In this document: positions 36,029 to 45,252 of the stretch, piece by piece
How positions within the stretch are numbered: position 1 is the stretch's first letter
Layout: every line of letters starts with the position of its first letter
NCBI GenBank assembly: GCA_004346725.1
Contig: SMDE01000006.1
Coordinates: 248,001-312,000, forward strand
Length of the DNA stretch: 64,000 bases
Direction: 5' to 3'
Source: Phytobacter diazotrophicus
GTDB taxonomy: Bacteria > Pseudomonadota > Gammaproteobacteria > Enterobacterales > Enterobacteriaceae
The notes under the pieces: model-generated
Told to the model about the DNA's origin: nothing
The model's database searches: none
What the model saw: only the letters and a program-made list of their open reading frames with translations
Program-made: the position numbers and the translations under genes

Positions 36029-37678
36029 TTAGAAGGTCTGCCAGTTATCGTTACTTGGGGTGGATACAGGCACGCGCTGTGTCTTCACGCTGGTTTTCTT
36101 CGCATTGCGTGTGGCGGAAACCACACCGTTGCCCAGATCAAAGCGATCGACGGTCTTGTTCAATCTTTCCGCTTCGGACTCAAGAGAGACCGCATTGGCG
36201 GTGGCTTCCTGTACCAGCGTGGCGTTTTGTTGCGTCACGCCATCCATCTCGGTCATCGCCAGCCCGATTTGTTCAATACCACGGCTTTGTTCATCTGAGG
36301 CAACGGAGATTTCGCCCATCAGGCTGTTTACCTGGGCGACAGACTGGATGATCACGGACATGGCGTCACCGGCCTCCTGTACCTGCTCCGCACCGGTTTT
36401 GACTCGGTTGACCGATTCGCTGATCAAGGCTTCAATCTCTTTTGCCGCCTGCGCACTACGCTGCGCCAGCAGGCGTACTTCGCTGGCGACCACCGCAAAG
36501 CCACGCCCTTGCTCGCCAGCGCGAGCCGCTTCCACTGCGGCGTTCAGCGCCAGCAGGTTGGTCTGGAACGAAATACTGTTAATCACGCTGGTGATATCGG
36601 AAATTTTTTGCGAACTGTCGGTGATCCCGTGCATGGTTTTCACCACCGTTGAGGTGATGTCACCGCCTCTTTTCGCCGTTTTTTGCGCCTCTTCGGTCAG
36701 TTTGAGAGCTTCACGCACGTTCTGGGCGTTGTTTTTGACGGTAGAGGTTAACTCTTCCATGCTGGCTGCTGTTTGTTGCAAGGCTGCGGCCTGCTGCTCA
36801 GTGCGGCTCGACAATTCTTCATTACCACCGCGGATTTCACTGGTGTTGGCAAAAATGCTGGCGGAACTATCCTGGATGGTTTTTACCGTTGTATGCAGGC
36901 TTTCCTGCATTTTTTGTACATAGGGAATTAACTGCCCGGCGCAGTTACGGCCAAACGTCTCAAGCTGGCTACTTAATTTTCCTGCGGTCAGCAACTCAAG
37001 ATGATTTTTTAACATCCCAAGCGGTTTAACCAGGTAATTTACTAAATAACGGTCGGTCAATAAGAGCGTCACCAGACCTGCCAGTAATGCGCTGATGAGC
37101 ACTATTTTGTTATAGGACATCTGGTCTTTGGTTTTCACCAGAATGGCATCTGACTGAATCGCCTGAGTATATTTTTCAGCGGTTGCACCAAACTGCACGC
37201 TTAAAGGCGGGTAGGTTTTACGAAATAACTCGCGGAATTTATCCGGCTGATTATTTTTTGCCGCATCGTACATAGGCACAATGGCGTTATTCAGCAACGC
37301 GTCCCAGTCATTGATCATCGCTTTTATGACGTCATCGCTCACGCCAGGATGTTGCGCATCGCGAAACTGCGCAAGCATATTCTGGCTGGTTGCCAGCGCT
37401 TTTGCGGCAGAATCCATTGTTTTGGCTGCGTTTGCTTCATCGCCGGTCTGGCGATAATCCATTGCCCGTAACATACGCGTCATGGTACGAAAATATTGGT
37501 CATTGCCTTTAACCAGCATGGCATAGGCATTCTTCTGTGACGCGTTTTGTGTGAGTAACTGATCAATTGTGGAAAAGTTATAAAAAGTAAGCAGGGTAGC
37601 CATTCCCCAAATAATACTGAAAACAACCAGTATCAGTAATATCATTTTCCTGATGGTGATATCGCGTAAAATTTGCAT
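36029..37678 (-). CDS. Methyl-accepting chemotaxis protein with C-terminal NWQTF
   Basis: The 549-residue receptor has membrane segments near 9-32 and about 190-210, a four-helix TarH-like periplasmic domain, HAMP, methylation helices and the signalling tip ([21 protein letters not shown]). It ends in NWQTF, a good CheR/CheB tethering pentapeptide, as in major receptors Tsr and Tar. I chose ATG 37678 with GGGGGT upstream; a start at 37762 would put 28 polar residues before the signal anchor. The ligand is unknown. Confidence 0.94.
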   Translation of the reverse strand: MQILRDITIRKMILLILVVFSIIWGMATLLTFYNFSTIDQLLTQNASQKNAYAMLVKGNDQYFRTMTRMLRAMDYRQTGDEANAAKTMDSAAKALATSQNMLAQFRDAQHPGVSDDVIKAMINDWDALLNNAIVPMYDAAKNNQPDKFRELFRKTYPPLSVQFGATAEKYTQAIQSDAILVKTKDQMSYNKIVLISALLAGLVTLLLTDRYLVNYLVKPLGMLKNHLELLTAGKLSSQLETFGRNCAGQLIPYVQKMQESLHTTVKTIQDSSASIFANTSEIRGGNEELSSRTEQQAAALQQTAASMEELTSTVKNNAQNVREALKLTEEAQKTAKRGGDITSTVVKTMHGITDSSQKISDITSVINSISFQTNLLALNAAVEAARAGEQGRGFAVVASEVRLLAQRSAQAAKEIEALISESVNRVKTGAEQVQEAGDAMSVIIQSVAQVNSLMGEISVASDEQSRGIEQIGLAMTEMDGVTQQNATLVQEATANAVSLESEAERLNKTVDRFDLGNGVVSATRNAKKTSVKTQRVPVSTPSNDNWQTF

Positions 37679-37956
37679 AGCTACCCCCGGTAACTGAATA
37701 TAAAATATATTTGCAGACGAGCAGCCCGGTTGAACAGGCCTGGTGTTAAAGTTCTTATGCAATAAGGCATAAAATTAAATTTCGCAGACTAATCGTTATC
37801 CTTCGAAGGGATGTTTACGACACGCGTAAAACATCGGTAAAGATATTATGTTTAGGGCTTGTAAATAATGTTCTGGTAAGGTTAATGATGGTAACATAAA
37901 ATTTATATACGCTAAAGTCGTTATTGCATCCTGGCGTAGGATCACAAATCTATGAT

Positions 37957-40566
37957 TTAAAATTCCTCTTCGGTTATGGCTGGTTTTTTCTTTTTGAAAT
38001 TTTGGTTAAGTTCAATTTTATCAAGAGTCGTTGGGCGGCTAATAAAATACCCCTGTGCGATATCGCACTCGAACGCTTCAAGTTGCTGTAACTGAGTGAA
38101 CGTTTCTACCCCTTCGGCAGTGACCTCAAGGTTAAAATCTTTACCCAGTCCGATAATCTTCTCGACAATATTTTTTGCACTCTCAGAGTCGCCCATCGCC
38201 ATAATAAAAGACTTATCGAGCTTGATGCCATCAAAAGGAAAACTCCGTAGATAATTAAGTGAAGCATAGCCAGTGCCAAAGTCATCCATCAAGAGTCTGA
38301 CACCGAGACTTTTTAATTGTTGCATGATTTTTAAAGCATTTTCTGGCTTGCTCAGGGTAGCGTTTTCAGTAACTTCAAGTTCGAGACGCGAAGCGTCAAA
38401 ACCTGTTTTAGCCAGTATTGCTTTGACGCGAAGAACAATGTCGCTGGCCTTAAATTCAACTGGCGATATATTTACTGACAGGGACAGGTCTGCTGATTTA
38501 TCTCTCACCTCGCGACATGCTGTTGTCAGAACCCAATCTGTTAGCGAGATAATTATTCCGGTCTCCTCAGCCAGAGGAATAAATTGGTCAGGCATAAAAA
38601 GCCCATGCGTCGGATGCTGCCAACGTACAAGTGCTTCGAGTGACGTTATCTTCTGCTGACTTATATCGTAGCGAGGCTGATATAAAAGAAATAACTGATC
38701 CTGTTTTATTGCCTCACGGAGTTCTTGCTCCAGTTCTCTGCGTTGAACAATTTGTTCAGCCATATCAGGTTCATAAAAAACCCAATAGGCATGCGGGTCA
38801 TTTTTCGCTTTATACAGCGCGATATCAGAATAGCGGAGGAGATCGCTTGCGGTAACGGCATCTTGTGGTGCCAGGGCAATGCCCATGCTGACGTCGATAA
38901 TAATCTCGTTACCACAGATATCAAAAGGACGGTTCAACTCCTCTACAATCCGCGAGCAAAAACCTTCAATATCTTCACGCTGGTTAAGGTCTGCGGCAAT
39001 AATAATAAATTCATCTCCGCCCTGGCGTGTAACCAAATCAATGCTGCGCATGCAGTGGCGCAGGCGATTAGAAGCTTCACTGAGTACCTGATCGCCCACC
39101 GTATGACCATAGACATCGTTAATGGTTTTGAAATCATTCAGATCGAGACTGATCATCGCCAGCGCATTTTTCGATTCGTTTTTTGATTGCAGTCTGCCGT
39201 CAAGGAACTCTTTCATCCGGACGCGGTTAGGCAGGCCGGTTAATTCGTCATGATGTGACAAATACTGAATGCGTTCGCTGGCCTCCACTTCCAGAGTGAC
39301 ATCTGTTGCGGTACCACGAAACCCCAATGAGCCATCAATCAGGGTGACGCGTTTGAGGGTTAAATTACAGTAGCGTTGGTTTCCCTGGGCGGAAAAATAG
39401 CTGCAATGGTTAAGGGTGAGGAAGTTACCTGCATAAGGAAGATCCAGCCATTTGGTCAGTGCCGGGTTGTCTTGTGACAGAAACGCCCGCAGCGAGCGGC
39501 CTATCCAGTCATCAATACGGTGACCGGTAATAACCGGGAAGCGCACAGATATCCAGGTAAGTTGTAAGAGTTCATCGGCTTCCCAGATCCAGTCTGTCGT
39601 TGTTTCCACCACGTCACGAAAACGGCGCTCGCTAATGGCGAATGCCCGGCGGCTTTGTTCCAGCAGGAATGTTTTTTCGTCATTCAGCCTTGCTTTTAAA
39701 AGCCCTTTGCGCACAAGAGAGAGCGCCAGAAGGACCGATGTGAGCATCAGCAGAACAAGAAGAGGGAGTACCCATGTGAGCAGCGTGTCACTGGGATTTT
39801 TATTGTTCCATTCAAAATAGATTTCACCCCCTGTTACTGGCCATAACAAACCCGCTGTATGTGGTGGACGGCGTATGGGTTTTGACGCAAGGAGATGCAA
39901 ATCCTTAATGGCATATTCCTCACCCATAGCGGCGAGTTTTTTAGGCGTCAGTTTATCAACAAAGATCATAATAGAATGATCCGCAGGCGCTTTCGCAAGA
40001 ACAGCCCTATCCTCAGTGGTAATCCAGGCCGCTGAAATCAGGATTAATTCATTATTGGCAAAAACGACGCGCGAAACGGCTGTACCGTTGTTCACTTTCA
40101 GTGCCGTGCTTAATTCTGTATTAAGGTTTTTCCCCAGCCAGTCCTCAAAAGGGACCAGGTTAAGAGTGCCATTAATGACGCTGTAGCGCGTTTCTTCTTT
40201 AGGGGAGAGTACAAACACGCCTTCGTAACCGAATTTCGAATACAGTGATTTACCCAGGTTTTGTTCATCCCACGCCCAGCTTAAGTCTATCTTGCGATGG
40301 AGATTATCCCAGGCTTCGTTCCACGCGGCGTAATCGGCAAGATGCAAACGAAGGTTTTCCTGACGATTGTCGAGCGCTTTCATTAGCAGTTGTCGGGTTT
40401 GGTGGCGGGTGTTACGCGCCAGATCATTTTCTGTCTGAATGAGCGCAAATATTGTCGTTAAAAAAATGAAGCCCATAAGCATCAGTACCAGCGTCACGGT
40501 CTGCTTCATGATGCGATGCGTATCAGGTGCAGACGCAGGAGCGTACTGGTCATCGAAAATGTTCAT
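37957..40566 (-). CDS. CHASE4-PAS-GGDEF-EAL cyclic-di-GMP enzyme
   Basis: The 869-residue protein has a membrane helix near 22-44, a periplasmic CHASE4 domain (NLRLHLADYAAWNEAWD at 71-87), and a second helix near 262-286. A PAS domain (about 315-430), a GGDEF domain with intact GGDEF (516-520) and inhibitory I-site R507-SI-D510, and an EAL domain with E644-A-L and the DDFGTGYASL loop follow. Both active sites look functional, so it could make and degrade c-di-GMP, with the sensor choosing the direction. It follows a chemoreceptor on the same strand, 278 bp away. Confidence 0.93.
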   Translation of the reverse strand: MNIFDDQYAPASAPDTHRIMKQTVTLVLMLMGFIFLTTIFALIQTENDLARNTRHQTRQLLMKALDNRQENLRLHLADYAAWNEAWDNLHRKIDLSWAWDEQNLGKSLYSKFGYEGVFVLSPKEETRYSVINGTLNLVPFEDWLGKNLNTELSTALKVNNGTAVSRVVFANNELILISAAWITTEDRAVLAKAPADHSIMIFVDKLTPKKLAAMGEEYAIKDLHLLASKPIRRPPHTAGLLWPVTGGEIYFEWNNKNPSDTLLTWVLPLLVLLMLTSVLLALSLVRKGLLKARLNDEKTFLLEQSRRAFAISERRFRDVVETTTDWIWEADELLQLTWISVRFPVITGHRIDDWIGRSLRAFLSQDNPALTKWLDLPYAGNFLTLNHCSYFSAQGNQRYCNLTLKRVTLIDGSLGFRGTATDVTLEVEASERIQYLSHHDELTGLPNRVRMKEFLDGRLQSKNESKNALAMISLDLNDFKTINDVYGHTVGDQVLSEASNRLRHCMRSIDLVTRQGGDEFIIIAADLNQREDIEGFCSRIVEELNRPFDICGNEIIIDVSMGIALAPQDAVTASDLLRYSDIALYKAKNDPHAYWVFYEPDMAEQIVQRRELEQELREAIKQDQLFLLYQPRYDISQQKITSLEALVRWQHPTHGLFMPDQFIPLAEETGIIISLTDWVLTTACREVRDKSADLSLSVNISPVEFKASDIVLRVKAILAKTGFDASRLELEVTENATLSKPENALKIMQQLKSLGVRLLMDDFGTGYASLNYLRSFPFDGIKLDKSFIMAMGDSESAKNIVEKIIGLGKDFNLEVTAEGVETFTQLQQLEAFECDIAQGYFISRPTTLDKIELNQNFKKKKPAITEEEF

Positions 40567-41207
40567 ACTTCACCTTTTCTACGCGTTTTAATTAGCAAAA
40601 TATGTTTTTCTAGTCATCTGTATTAACGGCAAGGGACAATTAAACTTTAAATAAAAATGCGTGTTTTTATACGTTCGGCTAAGTTTGTGATAGACATCAT
40701 TTTTTATGCAAGAAAAACAAAAAATGTCGTTTTTAATATTAAGATAACCTTAAGGTTAAGAAAATTAATACATCGTCTGGTAGTGGTTATTTTGCAACAT
40801 TTTTAACTTTATGATTTTATTGTTTTTCTTATTTTGGTGTTTTGATGTTTTCATAATGAGACTGTCTTGGTGTAATCAAATAATAACGTTAATTGCAAGT
40901 GGTTAGTCTCAAACCGTAAGAAAAGCGTTTATTTTTTCGTGACACCCGTATTGAATGTGCAAAAATGAGGGCGGTATTGTCTTGTTTAAGAATACGTTAT
41001 GATGATTTAAAAAGAAATTTTATAAACCCCCAGTGAAACTATGTGCATTGTTATTCATGCTTCCAATTGTCATTTTCAAGAAGGCAATGTGGCGGGGGAA
41101 GGCCTGTTATCGTGAGATAAATACCTTTCAACACATGGCGCAACACGACCGACAGATTATAAAAATCAGGGACGAAGATGATCGCCCCTGGCTTCATCAT
41201 CAAGACA
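40567..41207. other. 640-bp AT-rich intergenic region
   Basis: Low-GC DNA holding the promoter of the GGDEF-EAL gene. A GTG-started frame at 41033-41224 runs into the 3' end of the reductase gene in antisense and has no support. I see no repeats, RNA gene or terminator that I can defend. Confidence 0.4.
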
Positions 41208-42278
41208 TTAGCGATCCGGAATAATTTTTTCCGCCTTCAACGTATCAAACAGGTGGGTAAACGAATCCAGTGTGGCCCGGTAGCCGGTAAACCCGGCCTT
41301 GCGGCTTTTGCTCATGTCGGTGAAGGCTTCCATTGGGCGACCGAGGTCCGCGTCGGTGTGCCACCAGGAGGCCAGTCGGCTGATATCGGGCTCGGCAAGC
41401 GAGTAGCGGGCGGCAATCTCGCGCCATGCGGCGGCTGCCTCCTGCATCCGTCCTTCCAACGGCATCATGGTCTGCGGATTTCCGCCAGACTCGATGCCAA
41501 AATAGGCGGCCAGGCGCGGCCAAAGCCAGTTCCAGCGGAATACATCCCCATTAACCGAATTAAAATCTTCGTTTGCCGCATTCGGGCTTTGTGCCGCCCA
41601 GGCAAGTTGTTCGGCGAGCAGGTTTGCATCGGTGACATCGGAGACGCCATGCCACTGTTCCGGCGAGCCCGGGAAAATAAACGGCCAGCCTTTTTCCCGG
41701 CACAGGGTGGCGTAGACTGCCAGCGTCAGACCCATGTTCATTGCGTTACCAACCGCATAACCGATGATGGTGTGCGGACGGTGCACACTCCAGCGATAAC
41801 CGTATTTTTCCGCGCCGGCAAAGATTTCATCTTCCTGAGCATAATAGAAATTATCCACGGGCTGGCGCCCCTGTTCTTCACGGAAAGGCGTAACCGGTAC
41901 GGCACCTTTGCCATAGGCCTCGAACGGACCAAGGTAGTGTTTTAGCCCGGTAACCAGTGCGACATGCGCGCCGTTCAGGCGGTCACCCAGTGCCTCAATC
42001 ACGTTTTTGACCATCGCGCCGTTGACGCGGATGTTCTCTTTTTCATTTGCCTGACGCGACCAGACGCTGAAAAACAGTGCGTCGGGCTTTATGCCCGCCA
42101 GCGCCGTATTCACCGCCTGCGGGTCCGTCAAATCGGCGGTCAGACGGGTGCAGCCTTCCGGCACCGCGCTGCGCCCGCGCGACAGCCCTGAGACCTTCCA
42201 GCCTTCCTGCATCAGCTTTTGCGCCAGCGCGCGGCCAATCACCCCGCTGATGCCGACAATCAGTGCCTCTTTTTGCAT
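41208..42278 (-). CDS. SDR family oxidoreductase, PRISE (progesterone 5-beta-reductase/iridoid synthase-like)
   Basis: The 356-residue atypical short-chain dehydrogenase has a nucleotide-binding Gly motif (VGISGVIGRALAQKL) and the PRISE signatures: TGLKHYLGPF near 125, FYYAQEDEIF with the catalytic-type Tyr, SVHRPHTIIGY, and the EDFNSVNGDVFRW block. Enzymes of this group reduce enones with NADPH. GAGGAGAG precedes ATG 42278; an upstream start would remove that site. The divergent LysR gene is the likely regulator. Substrate unknown. Confidence 0.85.
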   Translation of the reverse strand: MQKEALIVGISGVIGRALAQKLMQEGWKVSGLSRGRSAVPEGCTRLTADLTDPQAVNTALAGIKPDALFFSVWSRQANEKENIRVNGAMVKNVIEALGDRLNGAHVALVTGLKHYLGPFEAYGKGAVPVTPFREEQGRQPVDNFYYAQEDEIFAGAEKYGYRWSVHRPHTIIGYAVGNAMNMGLTLAVYATLCREKGWPFIFPGSPEQWHGVSDVTDANLLAEQLAWAAQSPNAANEDFNSVNGDVFRWNWLWPRLAAYFGIESGGNPQTMMPLEGRMQEAAAAWREIAARYSLAEPDISRLASWWHTDADLGRPMEAFTDMSKSRKAGFTGYRATLDSFTHLFDTLKAEKIIPDR

Positions 42279-42380
42279 TTCACTCTCCTCATGCGTAAAC
42301 GTTATGAGTAGACTAATCGAGAATTTTGTTCTTATTTCTGGCATTAATTCACATCATTCCTAACCTGAGTTCATGAATCA

Positions 42381-43286
42381 ATGCACGATCAACGACTGAA
42401 GGACATTGTCCCCTTTGTTGCCAGTATAGAAGGGGGGAGCTTTGCCGCGGCGGCGGAGCGCTTGCATGTGACCGGCTCTGCTATCAGTAAAAGCGTGAGT
42501 CGGCTGGAGGCGCGGCTGGGCTCAACGTTGCTGGAGCGGACAACCCGACGCCTGAAACTGACCGACGCCGGGCATGCGTATTACCAGACCTGTATTCGCA
42601 TAATGGAAGAGCTGGCGGAGGCGGAGTCGGTACTGGCGGCGCAACGCAGTATTCCATCCGGGCGTCTGCGGCTGGCCGTGCCGAATACCTATGGCAGGCT
42701 GTGCGTCATGCCGTTATTGATTACGTTTTGCCAGCAGCATCCGGAGATTGATATCAGCATGACGTTTTCTGACCGTTTCGTGGATCTGTTTGATGAAGGG
42801 ATTGATGTCGCGGTGCGGATTGGCAAAACGGCGGAGATGCCTGCGTCGCTGGGGTATCGGCAACTGGGGCGGGAGAAGATGGTGTTCTGCGCTTCACCCG
42901 CGTATCTGGCGCGCGAGGGGCACCCGGAAAGCGTCGAGGCGCTGTTGCAGCACAGGGCCATTTTGTACGAGCGCGTCGACGGCAGCAGTAAGCCGTGGCA
43001 GCTTATCACCGAGGATGGGTATCCGGACTGGCGTACCGTGCCCTACCATATGGCGCTGGGGGATGTGGATGCCCAGTTACAGGCAGTGCGTAGCGGGTTA
43101 GGCGTTGCCCAGATGCCGACATGGCTGATTCGCGATGCCCTTGCGCGTGGGGAGCTGGAGATAATTTTGCCGCATGTTCAGCCCGACGGGCTGGCATTGA
43201 CGTTGGTGTGGCCGCGCCGTAAGCAGCTCTTGCCAAAGGTGGATGCGCTGCTCTGTGCGCTGAGCGGGCTGGATATCGGTGGGTGA
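42381..43286 (+). CDS. LysR family transcriptional regulator
   Basis: The 301-residue regulator has an N-terminal HTH (SFAAAAERLHVTGSAISKSV) and a full effector domain of the CrgA-like subgroup (DIAVRIG is seen here as DVAVRIGK). It starts 102 bp from the divergent PRISE reductase gene, so reciprocal control is likely. It is the third LysR gene of the window in an enzyme or transporter context. Confidence 0.92.
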   Translation: MHDQRLKDIVPFVASIEGGSFAAAAERLHVTGSAISKSVSRLEARLGSTLLERTTRRLKLTDAGHAYYQTCIRIMEELAEAESVLAAQRSIPSGRLRLAVPNTYGRLCVMPLLITFCQQHPEIDISMTFSDRFVDLFDEGIDVAVRIGKTAEMPASLGYRQLGREKMVFCASPAYLAREGHPESVEALLQHRAILYERVDGSSKPWQLITEDGYPDWRTVPYHMALGDVDAQLQAVRSGLGVAQMPTWLIRDALARGELEIILPHVQPDGLALTLVWPRRKQLLPKVDALLCALSGLDIGG

Positions 43287-43320
43287 AGTGAGGCGGGATG
43301 GGTTGTTGTGCGGTCTGATG

Positions 43321-43869
43321 CCCTCACCCCGGACCTCTCCCACAGGGAGAGGGAGAAAAACAACTCAGCACTGATTTCAACACCGGGTATTCCCCCGGCT
43401 GGCGCGTAGATACTGTGGACATCTTCAACCTTTTTAGCCATGACTGACTCGTTTTCCCGCATGACAACCACAGCGACATCTTGGTGCCCCCCTGGCGCAG
43501 AGCGTGCAGCGAGGGGGTTGAGTCCCCGCTGAAATCGGTGAGACGAAGACCCGATGACAAGGGCAGGCCGCCAGGGATGGCGGACTGAGGTTTGTCGAGA
43601 CAGGACGTCGAGTCAAACCGACCGCAGGCAGCGGGGCGGGAGGCGAACGCAGTGCGAAGCACCGATTTTTTGCGGGGCCGCGGGGATTGTAAAGGGGAAC
43701 GCGGTGTTCCCCTTTACCCGTTCACGTGTTCGGGAGATCCATTTCGCCATGAACATAAGGGGAACGGAATCCTCCACCTGAGCCGCATTTTCCCCCTCAC
43801 CCTGGCCCTCTCCCTCAGGGAGAGGGAACCGATCGTGCTCGCATTTTTTGTGGGGATCCCTCAGCCTCT
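43321..43869. repeat. Dispersed repeat region, copy B, flanked by direct hairpin repeats
   Basis: A 33-bp hairpin unit (CCCTCACC...CTCTCCC...GGGAGAGGG) occurs at 43321-43353 and again in the same orientation at 43794-43826, flanking about 440 bp. The right end (43751-43869) is the reverse-complement copy of 5534-5651. The interior is GC-rich with further hairpins (for example AAAGGGGAAC/GTTCCCCTTT near 43690-43715). It has no transposase and only spurious-looking open frames. It appears to be a non-coding mobile or scaffold-like element; I do not recognise a named family. Confidence 0.65.
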
Positions 43870-43891
43870 AAGATCGGGTACCGAACCCGTA

Positions 43892-43922
43892 GCCGGATAA
43901 GGCGTTTACGCCGCCAACCGGG
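43892..43922. repeat. REP-like element
   Basis: GCCGGATAAGGCGTTTACGCCGCC is followed by an imperfect CCGG end. This matches the classic enterobacterial REP (PU) palindrome, inverted. It abuts the dispersed repeat and lies at the 3' side of the DUF2534 gene. Confidence 0.75.
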
Positions 43923-43938
43923 GAAACCAGCACTGAAC

Positions 43939-44199
43939 CTAACCGCGATCATCCTTTGGTCCAAGGAACCAAAACGCGAAGGGCAGCGAACCGATGATGG
44001 TAAACATCAGGCTGTAAATAAACACCCACGCGCCCTGAATCACAAACATCGACACCGACCACTCGTCCATCGGCAAATCGTACTGATCCACCACGCCCTG
44101 GAAGGCGGCTTCTGAGATAACCGACACGGCGACCACAAAAACAAACGCGACGGCGATAAGGAATTTTTTACCCTCACGGGTACGCAATTTTTCCAGCAT
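43939..44199 (-). CDS. DUF2534 family small membrane protein
   Basis: The 86-residue inner-membrane protein has two helices (FLIAVAFVFVVAVSVISEAAF and MFVIQGAWVFIYSLMFTIIGSLPFAFWF), with the conserved starting pattern LRTREGKKF. AAGGAG precedes ATG 44199; longer starts would read through it. The function of the family is unknown. Confidence 0.75.
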   Translation of the reverse strand: MLEKLRTREGKKFLIAVAFVFVVAVSVISEAAFQGVVDQYDLPMDEWSVSMFVIQGAWVFIYSLMFTIIGSLPFAFWFLGPKDDRG

Positions 44200-44577
44200 G
44201 TCAATCTCCTTATTGTTCTGTGCAGCCCGCAGGTAATGATGAATATCCATCCGGCGACGGCTGCTAACCAGATGCACTATTTCGCTGCTACGGCGAGAGC
44301 CTTTTCCACATTCTATGCTGCGGGCTTCCCCGCCTGACCCCAGGATGGCGCTACGCGCGTATAAAAACGACCATCATACGGTTTATAAATCGGAAGTGTA
44401 TCTTATTATCATCTCAGATGTTACCGCTGATCGACCTGGAGGAGGAGAGGTGTTTATGTGGAGAATTTGCTCATATTGATTAAATGTTAATCAAATATAT
44501 TCGTAAACATGATGCAGGGCGCATTTTTTAAGCCAGGGCAGGCATAGCGTATCGGTAACTTCCAGGAGGGCACTACC

Positions 44578-44892
44578 ATGAAAAGGTTATTAATATGTTG
44601 CCTGTTTGGTAACACGGCGGTAACGCTGGCCAAAAAAATGCAGGATGTTGCAGATGCAAATCGGTATCAGATTCAAATTAGCGGAATAGGGGCTGAGGCA
44701 TTTGCCAGTGTGGCGCCTGCCTTTGATTGTTTCCTGGTGGCACCGCATATTCAATATAAAAAAGAAGAACTGAAAAAAGCGATTAAAGAAGGCCAGCATA
44801 TTGAGGTTATTGCCGGCTATCCGTATGCCGCCATTGATGCAGAGAAAATATTAAAATTTGCCATCGATCGTATGGAGGAGTTGGTTGATTAA
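44578..44892 (+). CDS. Orphan PTS IIB component, lactose/cellobiose type
   Basis: The 104-residue protein has the IIB fold of the lactose/cellobiose (ChbB) class: N-terminal strand LLICC with the phosphorylatable Cys at the end, then a P-loop-like turn. In ChbB-type proteins the loop reads C-A-G-M-S-T; here it is C-L-F-G-N-T. FLVAPHIQYKKEEL matches the LLGPQV-Y class region. A strong AGGAGG ribosome site precedes ATG. No IIA or IIC lies nearby, so a regulatory role or use of distant partners is likely. Confidence 0.8.
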   Translation: MKRLLICCLFGNTAVTLAKKMQDVADANRYQIQISGIGAEAFASVAPAFDCFLVAPHIQYKKEELKKAIKEGQHIEVIAGYPYAAIDAEKILKFAIDRMEELVD

Positions 44893-45252
44893 TGGGTTAT
44901 TGAGAAATCTCCAAATAGGGCGTGCAAAAGGGCTCAGGGATGAGCGGGCAATGGCGTTATTAGTTTGCTGATGTTACCGTTTAGTTGAATTGTTGTAACT
45001 TTATGAAAAATAAGTTTTTAATATACTGACTATTCCCCTGGTTGCTCACGACGCGTTTCCTCATGTCTGCTCTGGCGCAACCTGTCCACCTGGTCAAACC
45101 ATCGCTATTTCATATTTTCCCCGGTTTTTTACGCTACGTATATTAACCCTGTTCGCTATTACGCATTCGTGCGCTTGCAGTTGTCTTCTCGGGGCTGATA
45201 CGAGTGTGTTTTCGCCGTTAAGGGGTTTCGGAATTCATTTATCGAGGGATAT
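44893..45252. other. 360-bp intergenic region
   Basis: No gene, repeat or clear terminator is visible. It must hold the promoter of the following chemoreceptor. I looked for a sigma-28 (TAAA-N15-GCCGATAA) site and did not find a good one. Confidence 0.3.

Noticed and set aside
41033-41224. 63-codon frame after the GGDEF-EAL promoter region
   Set aside because: It starts with GTG without a good ribosome site and runs antisense into the end of the PRISE reductase gene.
43324-43662. Overlapping open frames within the second repeat region
   Set aside because: Two frames compete over the same DNA, both end in the hairpin repeat, and neither has family features. I treat the region as non-coding.
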